Source of the DNA: Rhodanobacteraceae bacterium | Lineage (GTDB): Bacteria; Pseudomonadota; Gammaproteobacteria; Xanthomonadales; Rhodanobacteraceae | Length of the DNA stretch: 51,075 nucleotides | Reading direction: 5' to 3' | Assembly (NCBI GenBank): GCA_016790075.1 | Contig: JAEUPP010000067.1 | Coordinates: 1 to 51,075, forward strand | In this document: piece after piece, positions 35,301-41,849 of the stretch | Layout: the number at the start of each line of letters is the position of its first letter | Numbering within the stretch: position 1 is the first letter of the stretch | Translations under genes and position numbers: made by a program | The notes under the pieces: model-generated | The model's database searches: none | Told to the model about the DNA's origin: nothing | The model's input: the letters and a program-made list of their open reading frames with translations, nothing else

Positions 35301-35794
35301 AAGTCACCGGGTTCCAGTACTTGTGGCACGTGGCGGTAGCCAGCGGCCTCAAGACGGCGCTGCTCGGCACCAAGGTCGAGCTTCTGTCCCACTTGCAGGG
35401 AAAGCCCGGAGCCGCCGATATAGCTGCGCGGTGCGAGCCGCTGCATCAGGGTGGCAACTGGTACGACGAGTATGCCTTGCCGTACCGCGGGCAGGCGGTA
35501 CAGCGTCGCTATGCGCTGCGAGACAATTTCCGGGTGTGGTGCAAACAGGTCGTAGGGCAGGGTTTCCCAGTCGGGAAAGTGCAGTACTTCGGCGCCGTCG
35601 CCAGCGAACGCGGCGAGTTCGGTTTCGAGCGTATGCGCCGCCTGGGTGTCGCGCATCACCGCGACGACGAGTCCGGCGTGGTTGCGTCCGGTCTGCTCCA
35701 GTACTAGCGCCAGGCTCGATCCGGGCGGGTTCTCCCAGTAGCGGCGGACCTTGGCAGTTTTGGGTAACGGTGGCTGGAGCAGGCTAGAGGTCAT
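32339..35794 (-). CDS. mfd: Transcription-repair coupling factor
   Basis: A full-length 1151-residue Mfd. It displaces RNA polymerase stalled at DNA lesions and recruits UvrA for nucleotide excision repair. Visible parts: the UvrB-like N-terminal module (FPDWETLPYDLFAPHPEIVSQR), the polymerase-interacting RID/CarD-like domain (about 475-545, GSPIVHVDHGVGRYQGL and DKLYVPVAQLNLVSRY), the translocase with Walker A near residue 630 (CGDVGFGKTEVALRA), DEEQRFG near 730, LTATPIPRTLNMAMSG, and helicase lobe 2 (GRVGRSHHRAYAYL). The C-terminal TRCF regulatory domain (LPDAVKHLFAVTEIKLRA) is intact. The gene is complete and flanked by small unrelated genes. Confidence 0.98.
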   Translation of the reverse strand: MTSSLLQPPLPKTAKVRRYWENPPGSSLALVLEQTGRNHAGLVVAVMRDTQAAHTLETELAAFAGDGAEVLHFPDWETLPYDLFAPHPEIVSQRIATLYRLPAVRQGILVVPVATLMQRLAPRSYIGGSGLSLQVGQKLDLGAEQRRLEAAGYRHVPQVLEPGDFAVRGALIDIFPMGAAEPYRIELFDEEIESIRNFDAETQRSLHKVDAVRLLPGREFPLTEESVRSFRTRLRERFPIDVRRCPLYQDIKEGTTPAGIDYYLPLFFAETATLFDYLAADALFVLGDGALDAAEQFWRQTADRYDQRAHDIERPVLPPAELYLAPEQLRERLNRELRVDLVARGSNEHVQVLGLHPAPSLPINRKSERPAEELTRFLDTYPGRALIAAESAGRREALIEQLRAAGLHAQTLTSWAEFARSESRFAITVAPLQTGFALIEPAITLLTERELFGERVQQQRRRKRAARDPETIIRDLTELGQGSPIVHVDHGVGRYQGLIKLDVGGSANEFLAIEYAKGDKLYVPVAQLNLVSRYSGTSPELAPLHSLGGDAWERAKRKAAEKVRDVAAELLAIYAQREARQGTAIEVDRPAFEQFSAAFPFEETPDQINAIDAVVADLASPKPMDRVVCGDVGFGKTEVALRAAFVTAMAGKQVAVLVPTTLLAQQHYQNFRDRYADWPIRVDVLSRFKTKKEVEEAMGKLAAGQIDVMIGTHRLLQQDVKFKQLGLVIVDEEQRFGVRQKEQLKKLRAEVDLLTLTATPIPRTLNMAMSGMRDLSIIATPPAHRLAVKTFIAPWDPAQLREAFQRELQRGGQVYFLHNEVDSIEKMERDLNALVPEARIRIAHGQMPEKELEQVMLDFHRQRFNVLLCTTIIESGIDIPSANTIVVNRADRFGLAQLHQLRGRVGRSHHRAYAYLVVPDRRQMTADAEKRLEALASMEELGAGFTLATHDLEIRGAGELLGEEQSGQMQEIGFSLYTELLERAVRALKSGKVPDFDLVSAHEAEVELHLPALIPDDYLPDVHARLTLYKRIASARDSERLSELQVEMIDRFGLLPDAVKHLFAVTEIKLRATELGVRKIDFGAQGGRIVFAPQPNIDPLAVIKLIQAQPRVYALDGQDKLKVRLEMPGATERLRATNDLITALSQRKKAA

Positions 35795-35906
35795 TGCGGT
35801 GTGAGTAGACGCCGCCAGCAGGTAGGGCCGGTGGCAGGACCGCCTAGTCTAGTGCCCCGTCTTGCGATTGCCATCAAATAATTGCAGCGCTTTCCACCGC
35901 ACCGCT

Positions 35907-36533
35907 TCAGATGCTCAGGCGCACCCGGGTCAGCGAGGCGTCGTGGAACACGCTTTCGCGGCGGAAGCCGAACTCTTCGCAGAGATCAAGCATGGTGCGG
36001 TTCTCGGTCAGCACGTCGCCCCAGATTTCGGTAACGCCACGGGCGCGGCAGGACTCGATTACGCGATTGAGCAACTCGCTGCCAAATCCCTGCCCGGTGA
36101 ATCGGCGTTGCACGATCAGCGCGAATTCGGCGCTGTCGGTGTTTGGGTCGACATAGGCACGCGCTACGCCGTAGATCTCGGGCTCGTCACCGGTGTCCGG
36201 CGGATCGGTCAGGACAAAGGCCAGCTCCTGCTCGGGATCAAGCCGGCACAGTCGCTGCGCGAGCGGATCGGAGAGTTCGGAAAGTGTATGCAGGAAGCGC
36301 ATGCGCACTTCGTCAGAATGAAGATGGGTAAAGCCGCGCTGCAATGCGGCGACGTCGTTGGCGTGGATGGGGCGTATGCTGAGCGGAGTGCCGTCACGAC
36401 TGACAAGATTGTCGCCGCTCAGACGTGGAGTGTCGTTTGCAGCGTCGAAGCGCAGGCGCTCGGGCGGGCGGCGGGAGCTGTGGCTGCTCATGATGGTATT
36501 GCGGCGGGCAGAGTTTTTCATGCAGCGCAACAT
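35907..36533 (-). CDS. GNAT acetyltransferase, Pat-like domain
   Basis: A 208-residue protein; an in-frame ATG at 36491 is an alternative start and neither has a clear ribosome site. The GNAT domain spans about 45-205 and resembles the acetyltransferase half of bacterial protein lysine acetyltransferases (Pat): LSIRPIHANDVAALQRGF, RMRFLHTLSELSDPLAQRLCRLD, GVARAYVDPNTDSAEFALIV, and the acetyl-CoA pyrophosphate loop RRFTGQGFGSELL. WGDVLTENRTMLDLCEEFGFR ends it. The ADP-forming CoA-ligase half of Pat is absent. Substrate protein unknown. Lies between mfd and the PilZ gene on the same strand. Confidence 0.85.
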   Translation of the reverse strand: MLRCMKNSARRNTIMSSHSSRRPPERLRFDAANDTPRLSGDNLVSRDGTPLSIRPIHANDVAALQRGFTHLHSDEVRMRFLHTLSELSDPLAQRLCRLDPEQELAFVLTDPPDTGDEPEIYGVARAYVDPNTDSAEFALIVQRRFTGQGFGSELLNRVIESCRARGVTEIWGDVLTENRTMLDLCEEFGFRRESVFHDASLTRVRLSI

Positions 36534-36599
36534 GCATGAGCCGGATGGAGCAGGCTATCTAAACGCGCTGGCTGAGTTCGCTTACCGCTCTAGCCTGAT

Positions 36600-36968
36600 T
36601 CAGTTGCCCAGCGCCGAGAGCTCGCGATTGAGCAGTGCCGGATCGCCTAGATTGAGTTCGATCAGGCGCTTGAGCTGGGCGAAGCTGTCGAGGTCGATTT
36701 TCTCCCAGCGGCAACCGAGGCGGTGCGGCATGATGTGGGCGATCGACACGCCCATGCTGATGATGACGCTGTTGTTAATGCGCAGATCCAGCCGATAGCC
36801 GCCGCCAATCTTGCCGCTCCAGTCTACCGGCCGCTCGATGAGTACGCCTTTGAGCGATACGTCCACGAGTTTGGTTTCCCACATGGCCGTGCCCGAATAC
36901 AGGCGCACGGTGCCTTCAAAGTTGAAGCGCTGGAAGCGGCGGCGTTCCGCGGCGGGATCGTGCTTCAT
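36600..36968 (-). CDS. PilZ domain protein, likely c-di-GMP binding
   Basis: A 122-residue single-domain protein. The two c-di-GMP binding motifs are intact: RxxxR at Arg10-Arg14 (ERRRFQRFNFEG) and DxSxxG at Asp36-Ser38-Gly41 (KLVDVSLKGVLI). The rest forms the expected six-stranded barrel (YRLDLRINNSVIISMGVSIAHIM, then RLGCRWEKIDLDSFAQLKRLIELN). It probably acts as a stand-alone receptor that passes the second-messenger signal to an unidentified partner. No cyclase or motility gene is near. Confidence 0.93.
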   Translation of the reverse strand: MKHDPAAERRRFQRFNFEGTVRLYSGTAMWETKLVDVSLKGVLIERPVDWSGKIGGGYRLDLRINNSVIISMGVSIAHIMPHRLGCRWEKIDLDSFAQLKRLIELNLGDPALLNRELSALGN

Positions 36969-37030
36969 GGTTTGGGAAACTTCCTCAAATCATTCGCATA
37001 AGTGCTGGCTGGTGAGAGGATTCTGCGCCC

Positions 37031-37047
37031 GCCGGCGAGCTGCCGGC
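37031..37047. terminator. Weak hairpin downstream of ypjD
   Basis: GCCGGC, five-base loop, GCCGGC; the self-complementary arms can form a 6-bp stem. It sits just past the end of ypjD on the minus strand. No U-tract follows on that strand, so its function as terminator is doubtful. Confidence 0.25.
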
Positions 37048-37067
37048 AAGCTCTCTTAGGGAACGCT

Positions 37068-37868
37068 TCAAAGGGTGCGTGCGAGCAGTAGCTCCAGCAC
37101 GAATTTGCTGCCGAAGAATGCGAGCAGCAGCACGCCCATGCCACTGAGCAGCAGGCGCACGGCGCGGCGGCCGCGCCAGCCGTAGCGCCAGCGTCCTGCG
37201 AGCAGGGTACCGAATACGACCCAGGCTACTATCGACAATGAAGTCTTGTGAACCAGATGCTGTGCGAACAGGTTTTCGACGAACAGCACGCCCGATAGCA
37301 GGGTCGCGGTCAGCAATACAAAACCAGCGGCGACAAGGCGGAACATCAGGCTTTCGGTCAGAGTCAGCGGCGGCAACACACGTAGCCAGTGGTTTGCTAC
37401 ATCACGGTTGCGCAACGCGCGCTCCTGTACCAGCAGCAGCAAGGCGAGCACAGCTGAGACGCTGAGCAGTGCATAGCCGAGCAGGGCGACGATGACATGC
37501 AGCTTGATCTGCCAGTCCATCACGTTGGGTTGCGTTGGCGGCGCAATCCAGGCATCGATGGCCAGCAGCAGCGCTGCAAGCGGGAACACGATGATGCCTA
37601 GGGCATCGACCGAGCGGGACAGGTTGACGAACACCGCGATGGCGGCGATCAGCATCGCCGCAAGACTCAGCGCGGCAAAGAAATGCAGATCCAGCCCGCC
37701 GCGATGGGCCGCGAACAGGTAAGCAGCGTGCGCCAGCACGCCGGTTGCCGTGATGGCGAAACCGGCCGGGCGCGGCAGGGCCTTACCGTGCAGAGCTCGC
37801 GTAGCGACGAACAGGGCGGCGATGGTATAGGCGGCGACGGCAACAACAGCCAGGATGGAGATCAGCAT
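37068..37868 (-). CDS. ypjD: CcsA/YpjD-type inner-membrane protein
   Basis: A 266-residue protein from the ATG at 37868 with eight hydrophobic segments, matching the cytochrome c assembly (CcsA/HemX-like) family. Conserved His124 (QIKLHVIVALLGYALL) and His207 (HLVHKTSLSIVAWVVFG), plus WIAPPTQPNVMDW, are the family's expected landmarks; the tryptophan-rich WWD motif of true haem lyases is absent. In many gammaproteobacteria this gene stands divergent to ffh, exactly as here, and is called ypjD. Its role may be in haem handling or, as reported for homologues, resistance to metal stress; the sequence does not decide. Upstream 116 bases are shared with the ffh promoter. Confidence 0.88.
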   Translation of the reverse strand: MLISILAVVAVAAYTIAALFVATRALHGKALPRPAGFAITATGVLAHAAYLFAAHRGGLDLHFFAALSLAAMLIAAIAVFVNLSRSVDALGIIVFPLAALLLAIDAWIAPPTQPNVMDWQIKLHVIVALLGYALLSVSAVLALLLLVQERALRNRDVANHWLRVLPPLTLTESLMFRLVAAGFVLLTATLLSGVLFVENLFAQHLVHKTSLSIVAWVVFGTLLAGRWRYGWRGRRAVRLLLSGMGVLLLAFFGSKFVLELLLARTL

Positions 37869-37943
37869 GGCGCGAGTTTGGCACAGCGCCGGCTGCAGGC
37901 GTATGGCAGATGCCTGGCCCGGCCGTCGTGCTTGTGGGCAGGC

Positions 37944-37952
37944 TGCTATAAT
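37944..37952 (+). promoter_or_regulatory. Extended -10 promoter of ffh
   Basis: TGCTATAAT, a perfect TATAAT hexamer with the TGn extension, 33 bases before the ffh start. No good -35 is seen, which the extended -10 would offset. Confidence 0.6.
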
Positions 37953-37984
37953 CGCCGCCCTTTTGTTCTGCATCGAAGCCGCAC

Positions 37985-39370
37985 ATGTTCGAGTCCCTGA
38001 GCCAGCGTCTGTCCTCTACCATCGAGCGCCTGCGCGGTCGCGCTCGTCTGACTGAGGAAAACATCCGAGAGTCGCTGCGTGAGGTGCGTATCGCGCTGCT
38101 GGAAGCCGATGTCGCGTTGCCCGTGGTCCAGGCCTTGATCGAGCGCGTCAAGGTGCGTGCCGTTGGCCAGGATGTGCTGAAGAGTCTCACCCCGGGTCAG
38201 GCGCTGGTTCGCGTCGTCCGCGACGAATTGACCGCCGTGATGGGTACGGTCAACACCGACCTGAATCTCGCTACACAGCCTCCGGCAGTAGTGCTGATGG
38301 CCGGCCTGCAGGGCGCTGGCAAGACCACCACGACGGCGAAGCTGGCGCGTTTCCTGAAAGAGCGCAAGAAAAAGAAGGTCATGGTCGTCAGCTGCGACGT
38401 CTACCGCCCGGCGGCGATAGAGCAGTTGCGCGTGCTGGCGGAACAGGTCGATGTGCTGTTCCATCCCTCCAGCGGTGAGCAGGATCCGGTCGCCATCGCG
38501 CGCGGTGCACTGGACGCTGCAAAGAAGAATTTCGCCGATGTGCTGCTGGTCGACACTGCAGGCCGTCTGCATATCGACGCGGATATGATGGCGGAGATCA
38601 AGGCCTTGCATGCCGAGCTCAAGCCCATCGAAACGCTGTTCGTGGTCGATGCAATGACTGGCCAGGATGCGGCCAACACGGCCAAGGCATTTGCTGAGGC
38701 GCTGCCCCTGTCCGGCGTGGTGCTGACCAAGACCGATGGCGATGCGCGCGGCGGTGCCGCGCTATCCGTGCGCTACATCACTGGCCGGCCGATCAAGTTC
38801 ATCGGGGCGGGCGAAAAGACCGAGGCGCTGGAGCCGTTCCATCCGGACCGCTTGTCGCAGCGCATATTGGGCATGGGGGATGTGCTGTCCCTGGTCGAGC
38901 AGGTCGAGCAGAAGGTCGACCAGGAAAAAGCGCAGAAACTGGCCGAAAAGGTCATGAAGGGCAAGCGCTTCGATCTCAACGACATGCGCGACCAACTGCA
39001 GCAGATGCTGAACATGGGAGGGCTGGGTTCGCTCATGGACAAGCTCCCGGGCGTGTCCAATCTGCCCGAGCATGTAAAGGCCAAGGCGAACGACCGCGAA
39101 GTGCACCGCATGATCGCGATCATCAATTCCATGACCAAGAAAGAGCGCCGCCACCCCGATTTGCTCAATGGTTCGCGCAAGGCGCGGGTCGCGCGCGGTT
39201 CCGGCATGCAGCCCTCGGATGTCAACAAGCTGCTCAAGCAATACCAGCAAATGGAAAAGATGATGTCCAAGCTGTCCGGCGGCGGCCTCAAGGGGCTGAT
39301 GCGGCAAATGTCCGGTGCGCTCAAAGGCATGGGCGGTGGTGGCTTTCCGGGGGGCGGAATGACACGTTGA
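37985..39370 (+). CDS. ffh: Signal recognition particle protein
   Basis: A 461-residue complete Ffh. With 4.5S RNA it recognises signal sequences on nascent inner-membrane proteins and docks with FtsY. The N domain (1-90) is followed by the G domain with G1 GLQGAGKTTTTAKLA near 103-117, G2 DVYRPAAIEQL, G3 DTAGRLHID, G4 TKTDGDARGGAAL, and the closing GAGEKTEALEPFHPDR. The methionine-rich M domain (about 300-440) includes LGMGDVLSLVEQVE, the SRP RNA-binding SGMQPSDVNKLLKQYQQMEKMM and a Gly-rich tail (MGGGGFPGGG). It begins the conserved ffh-rpsP-rimM-trmD-rplS order. A strong promoter separates it from rpsP. Confidence 0.98.
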   Translation: MFESLSQRLSSTIERLRGRARLTEENIRESLREVRIALLEADVALPVVQALIERVKVRAVGQDVLKSLTPGQALVRVVRDELTAVMGTVNTDLNLATQPPAVVLMAGLQGAGKTTTTAKLARFLKERKKKKVMVVSCDVYRPAAIEQLRVLAEQVDVLFHPSSGEQDPVAIARGALDAAKKNFADVLLVDTAGRLHIDADMMAEIKALHAELKPIETLFVVDAMTGQDAANTAKAFAEALPLSGVVLTKTDGDARGGAALSVRYITGRPIKFIGAGEKTEALEPFHPDRLSQRILGMGDVLSLVEQVEQKVDQEKAQKLAEKVMKGKRFDLNDMRDQLQQMLNMGGLGSLMDKLPGVSNLPEHVKAKANDREVHRMIAIINSMTKKERRHPDLLNGSRKARVARGSGMQPSDVNKLLKQYQQMEKMMSKLSGGGLKGLMRQMSGALKGMGGGGFPGGGMTR

Positions 39371-39435
39371 GGCGTGTCGCCGGTGCGGATCAGGTCGACA
39401 TGGCCGCCAATGTGCGGCAGACTCGCCGGCCTGCT

Positions 39436-39464
39436 TTGAATTTTCGCGGACCTTCGCATAGAAT
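39436..39464 (+). promoter_or_regulatory. Sigma-70 promoter of the rpsP operon
   Basis: TTGAAT and TAGAAT with a 17-base spacer, each close to consensus, about 63 bases before rpsP. It lets the ribosomal operon be transcribed independently of ffh. Confidence 0.7.
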
Positions 39465-39526
39465 GCCGCGTTTCCTGGGGCTCGTTGCGTCCGCGACCGG
39501 CCCATTCTCATAGAGAAGATCAAGCA

Positions 39527-39790
39527 ATGGTCAAGATTCGCCTGTCCCGCGGCGGCGCCAAAGGGCGCCCGTTCTATCACATCGTGGTTGCCGACGAGCG
39601 CTATGCCCGTGATGGCCGCAGCATTGAACGTCTGGGCTTTTTCAACCCGGTTGCCGCTGGCAAGGAAGTTCCCCTGGAACTGAACGTTGCTCGCGCCAAT
39701 GAGTGGATTGCCAAGGGTGCGCAGCCTACCGACAAGGTCCGCGCACTGCTCAAGCGGGCGGCTAAGCAGGTCGCTGCGGCGGCTGCCTAA
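39527..39790 (+). CDS. rpsP: 30S ribosomal protein S16
   Basis: An 87-residue S16. The start at 39527 ([20 protein letters not shown]) is set by the family's invariant N-terminus; an in-frame ATG at 39485 is not used. [22 protein letters not shown] and the helical [21 protein letters not shown] complete the protein. It binds 16S rRNA early in small-subunit assembly. First gene of rpsP-rimM-trmD-rplS, 12 bases before rimM. Confidence 0.99.
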   Translation: MVKIRLSRGGAKGRPFYHIVVADERYARDGRSIERLGFFNPVAAGKEVPLELNVARANEWIAKGAQPTDKVRALLKRAAKQVAAAAA

Positions 39791-39802
39791 GCGCAGGACG
39801 GC

Positions 39803-40318
39803 ATGAGCGCGGAAGTGGAACGCCGCGTTCTCGTCGGCAGGATAGTCGGGGTTTCGGGAACGGCTGGAGCGGTCAAGCTCGAATCCTGGACCGAGCCTCG
39901 AATGCAGATATTTCGGTACCAGCCCTGGATACTGAAGTCTGCCGGCAATGAACGGGAGATCCGTGGTTGCCGCGGGCGTGAACAGGGCAAGGGCATGATT
40001 GCGACGCTGCCGGGTGTGCTCGATCGGGAGCAGGCAGCAGCGCTGATTGGTACGGAAATCTGGGTGTCGCGTTCAGCGCTACCCGCGTCCAGGCCAGGCG
40101 AGTATTACTGGACTGACCTGGAAGGCATGGATGTTGCGACCGTCGAGGGCGTATCGCTGGGCCGCGTATCGCATCTGTTTGCGACCGGCGCCAACGACGT
40201 GATGGTGGTCCGCGACGGCGAACGCGAACGGATGCTTCCGTTTGTGCTCGAGCACTACGTCAAGCAAGTGGATCTGAGTGCCGGGCGCATCGTCGTCGAC
40301 TGGGATCCAGATTTCTGA
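39803..40318 (+). CDS. rimM: 16S rRNA processing protein RimM
   Basis: A 171-residue RimM of normal length. It helps mature the 30S head, binding S19. The N-terminal beta-barrel begins [25 protein letters not shown], and the PRC-barrel half runs from [37 protein letters not shown] to [25 protein letters not shown]. It is 12 bases after rpsP and 14 before trmD, in the usual operon. Confidence 0.98.
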   Translation: MSAEVERRVLVGRIVGVSGTAGAVKLESWTEPRMQIFRYQPWILKSAGNEREIRGCRGREQGKGMIATLPGVLDREQAAALIGTEIWVSRSALPASRPGEYYWTDLEGMDVATVEGVSLGRVSHLFATGANDVMVVRDGERERMLPFVLEHYVKQVDLSAGRIVVDWDPDF

Positions 40319-40332
40319 ATGAGGGCAGCGCG

Positions 40333-41142
40333 GTGCGCATCGACGTCATCACGCTGTTTCCGGAGTTTGTGCGGCAATGCGCTGCGGTCGGGGTTGTCGG
40401 GCGCGCGCAGGAACGTGGTTTGCTCGGCGTCGAAGCGTGGAATCCGCGCGATTTTGCGACCGACAATTATCGCACTGTCGATGGGCGCACCTGCGGTGGC
40501 GGTCCCGGCATGGTGATGCTGCTGGCGCCGCTGCGTGCGGCACTTGCGGCGGCCAGGCAAGCGGCGACCGGTGAGGCAAGAACGATTTACCTGAGTCCGC
40601 AGGGTACGCGGCTGACTCAGGCCAAAGTAGCGGAGTTCGCGCAGCGGGAACGGTTGATCCTGCTCTGCGGGCGCTATGAAGGGGTAGATGAGCGCCTGCT
40701 GGCGCATGAGGTCGACGAGGAAATTTCCATCGGCGATTACGTGCTGTCCGGCGGAGAGTTGGGTGCGGCTGTGCTGATCGACGCGGTCGGTCGGCTGCAG
40801 CAAGGCGCGCTGAACGACGCGGCCTCGGCCGAACAGGACTCGTTTGCGAACGGCCTGCTCGACTGTCCGCATTACGCGCGGCCGGTGCAGGACGAACTGG
40901 GCGACGTGCCTGAAGTGCTGCAATCGGGAAACCATGCGATGATCCGGCGCTGGCGCCTGAAGCAGTCGCTGGGTAGAACCTGGTTGCGCCGCCCCGACCT
41001 GCTGGCTCGCGTGACGCTGGACAAGCAGGCACGTGAGTTGTTGGAAGAATTCCGCCGCGAGTGGCTCGCGGCCGGTGCAGCGGAGCCGCTTGCGGCTGCG
41101 CAGCGCCAAGAGCCAAGGGCCGGCACGGCGCCGGAAAGATAA
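40333..41142 (+). CDS. trmD: tRNA (guanine-37-N1)-methyltransferase
   Basis: A 269-residue TrmD from GTG 40333 (GAGGG upstream). It methylates G37 of tRNAs using S-adenosylmethionine and so prevents frameshifting. Signature segments: [45 protein letters not shown], and the trefoil-knot SAM site [14 protein letters not shown] with the catalytic Asp in the following DAVGRL region. C-terminal domain with [27 protein letters not shown] is intact. The tail ([16 protein letters not shown]) is longer than typical. Third gene in the operon. Confidence 0.98.
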   Translation: MRIDVITLFPEFVRQCAAVGVVGRAQERGLLGVEAWNPRDFATDNYRTVDGRTCGGGPGMVMLLAPLRAALAAARQAATGEARTIYLSPQGTRLTQAKVAEFAQRERLILLCGRYEGVDERLLAHEVDEEISIGDYVLSGGELGAAVLIDAVGRLQQGALNDAASAEQDSFANGLLDCPHYARPVQDELGDVPEVLQSGNHAMIRRWRLKQSLGRTWLRRPDLLARVTLDKQARELLEEFRREWLAAGAAEPLAAAQRQEPRAGTAPER

Positions 41143-41165
41143 TTCAGACCAGATTGGTGAGTGTC

Positions 41166-41534
41166 ATGAGCAACCTCCTTCAGCAGTTCGAAGCCGCCCA
41201 GATCAAGCGTTCCCTGCCAGATTTCGGCCCCGGCGACACCGTCGTAGTCAACGTCAAGGTCAAGGAAGGAAACCGCGAGCGTGTGCAGGCATACGAAGGC
41301 GTTTGCATCGCCAAGAAGAACGCCGGCCTGAACTCGGCGTTCACGGTGCGCAAGATTTCGCATGGTACCGGTGTGGAGCGCGTATTCCAGACCCACAGCG
41401 CCGTCATCGACTCGGTCTCGGTCAAGCGCCGCGGCAAGGTGCGTGGTGCCAAGCTGTACTACCTGCGTGGTCTGGAAGGCAAGGCCGCCCGCATTCAGGA
41501 AGATCTGGCCAAGCACGGCGGCAAGTCCGAATAA
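41166..41534 (+). CDS. rplS: 50S ribosomal protein L19
   Basis: A 122-residue L19. The start at 41166 ([20 protein letters not shown]) matches the family's length; an upstream in-frame ATG overlapping trmD is not plausible. [43 protein letters not shown] and [24 protein letters not shown] are hallmark segments. It lies at the 30S-50S interface. Last gene in the operon, followed directly by a near-perfect terminator. Confidence 0.99.
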   Translation: MSNLLQQFEAAQIKRSLPDFGPGDTVVVNVKVKEGNRERVQAYEGVCIAKKNAGLNSAFTVRKISHGTGVERVFQTHSAVIDSVSVKRRGKVRGAKLYYLRGLEGKAARIQEDLAKHGGKSE

Positions 41535-41546
41535 TTTGTTTCTGCT

Positions 41547-41586
41547 ACAACGCAAAAAGCCGCCGCTGGGCGGCTTTTTGCGTTGT
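41547..41586 (+). terminator. Rho-independent terminator of the rpsP-rplS operon
   Basis: Perfect 18-bp stem: left arm ACAACGCAAAAAGCCGCC, four-base loop GCTG, right arm ending CTTTTTGCGTTGT. The U5 run lies within the descending arm after the GC-rich stem GCCGCC/GGCGGC, the classical intrinsic terminator layout, and the A5 on the other arm makes it potentially bidirectional. Confidence 0.95.
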
Positions 41587-41611
41587 GAACTGGCGCCGTG
41601 GCGCAGCGCCA

Positions 41612-41683
41612 GCTAGCCCGCATTTCTCACACTCGCTCGTATCGGCGGCCGTAGTCGAAGGGATGTGAGAAATTCGGGCTAGC
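41612..41683. repeat. Palindromic intergenic repeat element, full copy
   Basis: Two 20-base arms in inverted orientation (41612-41631 and 41664-41683), identical in 19 of 20 paired positions, with core TGTGAGAAATNCGGGCTAGC. The 32-base interval is GC-rich (CGGCGGCCG). It lies between the rplS terminator and htpG. A related half copy occurs at 31635-31654. This is the shape of a REP-like or small MITE-like intergenic element; I cannot name its family. Confidence 0.8.
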
Positions 41684-41785
41684 CAGGACCGTACTTCTTG
41701 CCGGCAAGGCGGCGCCAATTCTGCGGCCGCGTCGCACTTCCATCGAGTGGAGCATCGCGGTTTGCATGCGGTGTGTTGCCGACAG

Positions 41786-41813
41786 TTGAATCTGTTGCCA
41801 GCGTCCCTATACA
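41786..41813 (+). promoter_or_regulatory. Promoter of htpG with sigma-32-like features
   Basis: TTGAAT, 16-base spacer, TATACA fits sigma-70. The same bases also read GTTGAAT, about 13 bases, CCCTATAC, resembling the heat-shock consensus CTTGAAA / CCCCATNT with few mismatches. Placed about 40 bases before htpG, a known RpoH target in other proteobacteria. Confidence 0.5.
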
Positions 41814-41849
41814 CGCCGCGTCGTTTGAACTTTCTTCAGGCTACCGACC

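Noticed and set aside
38197-38382. Short antisense frames within ffh and the ribosomal operon
   Set aside because: Entirely inside conserved genes on the other strand, with no independent support.
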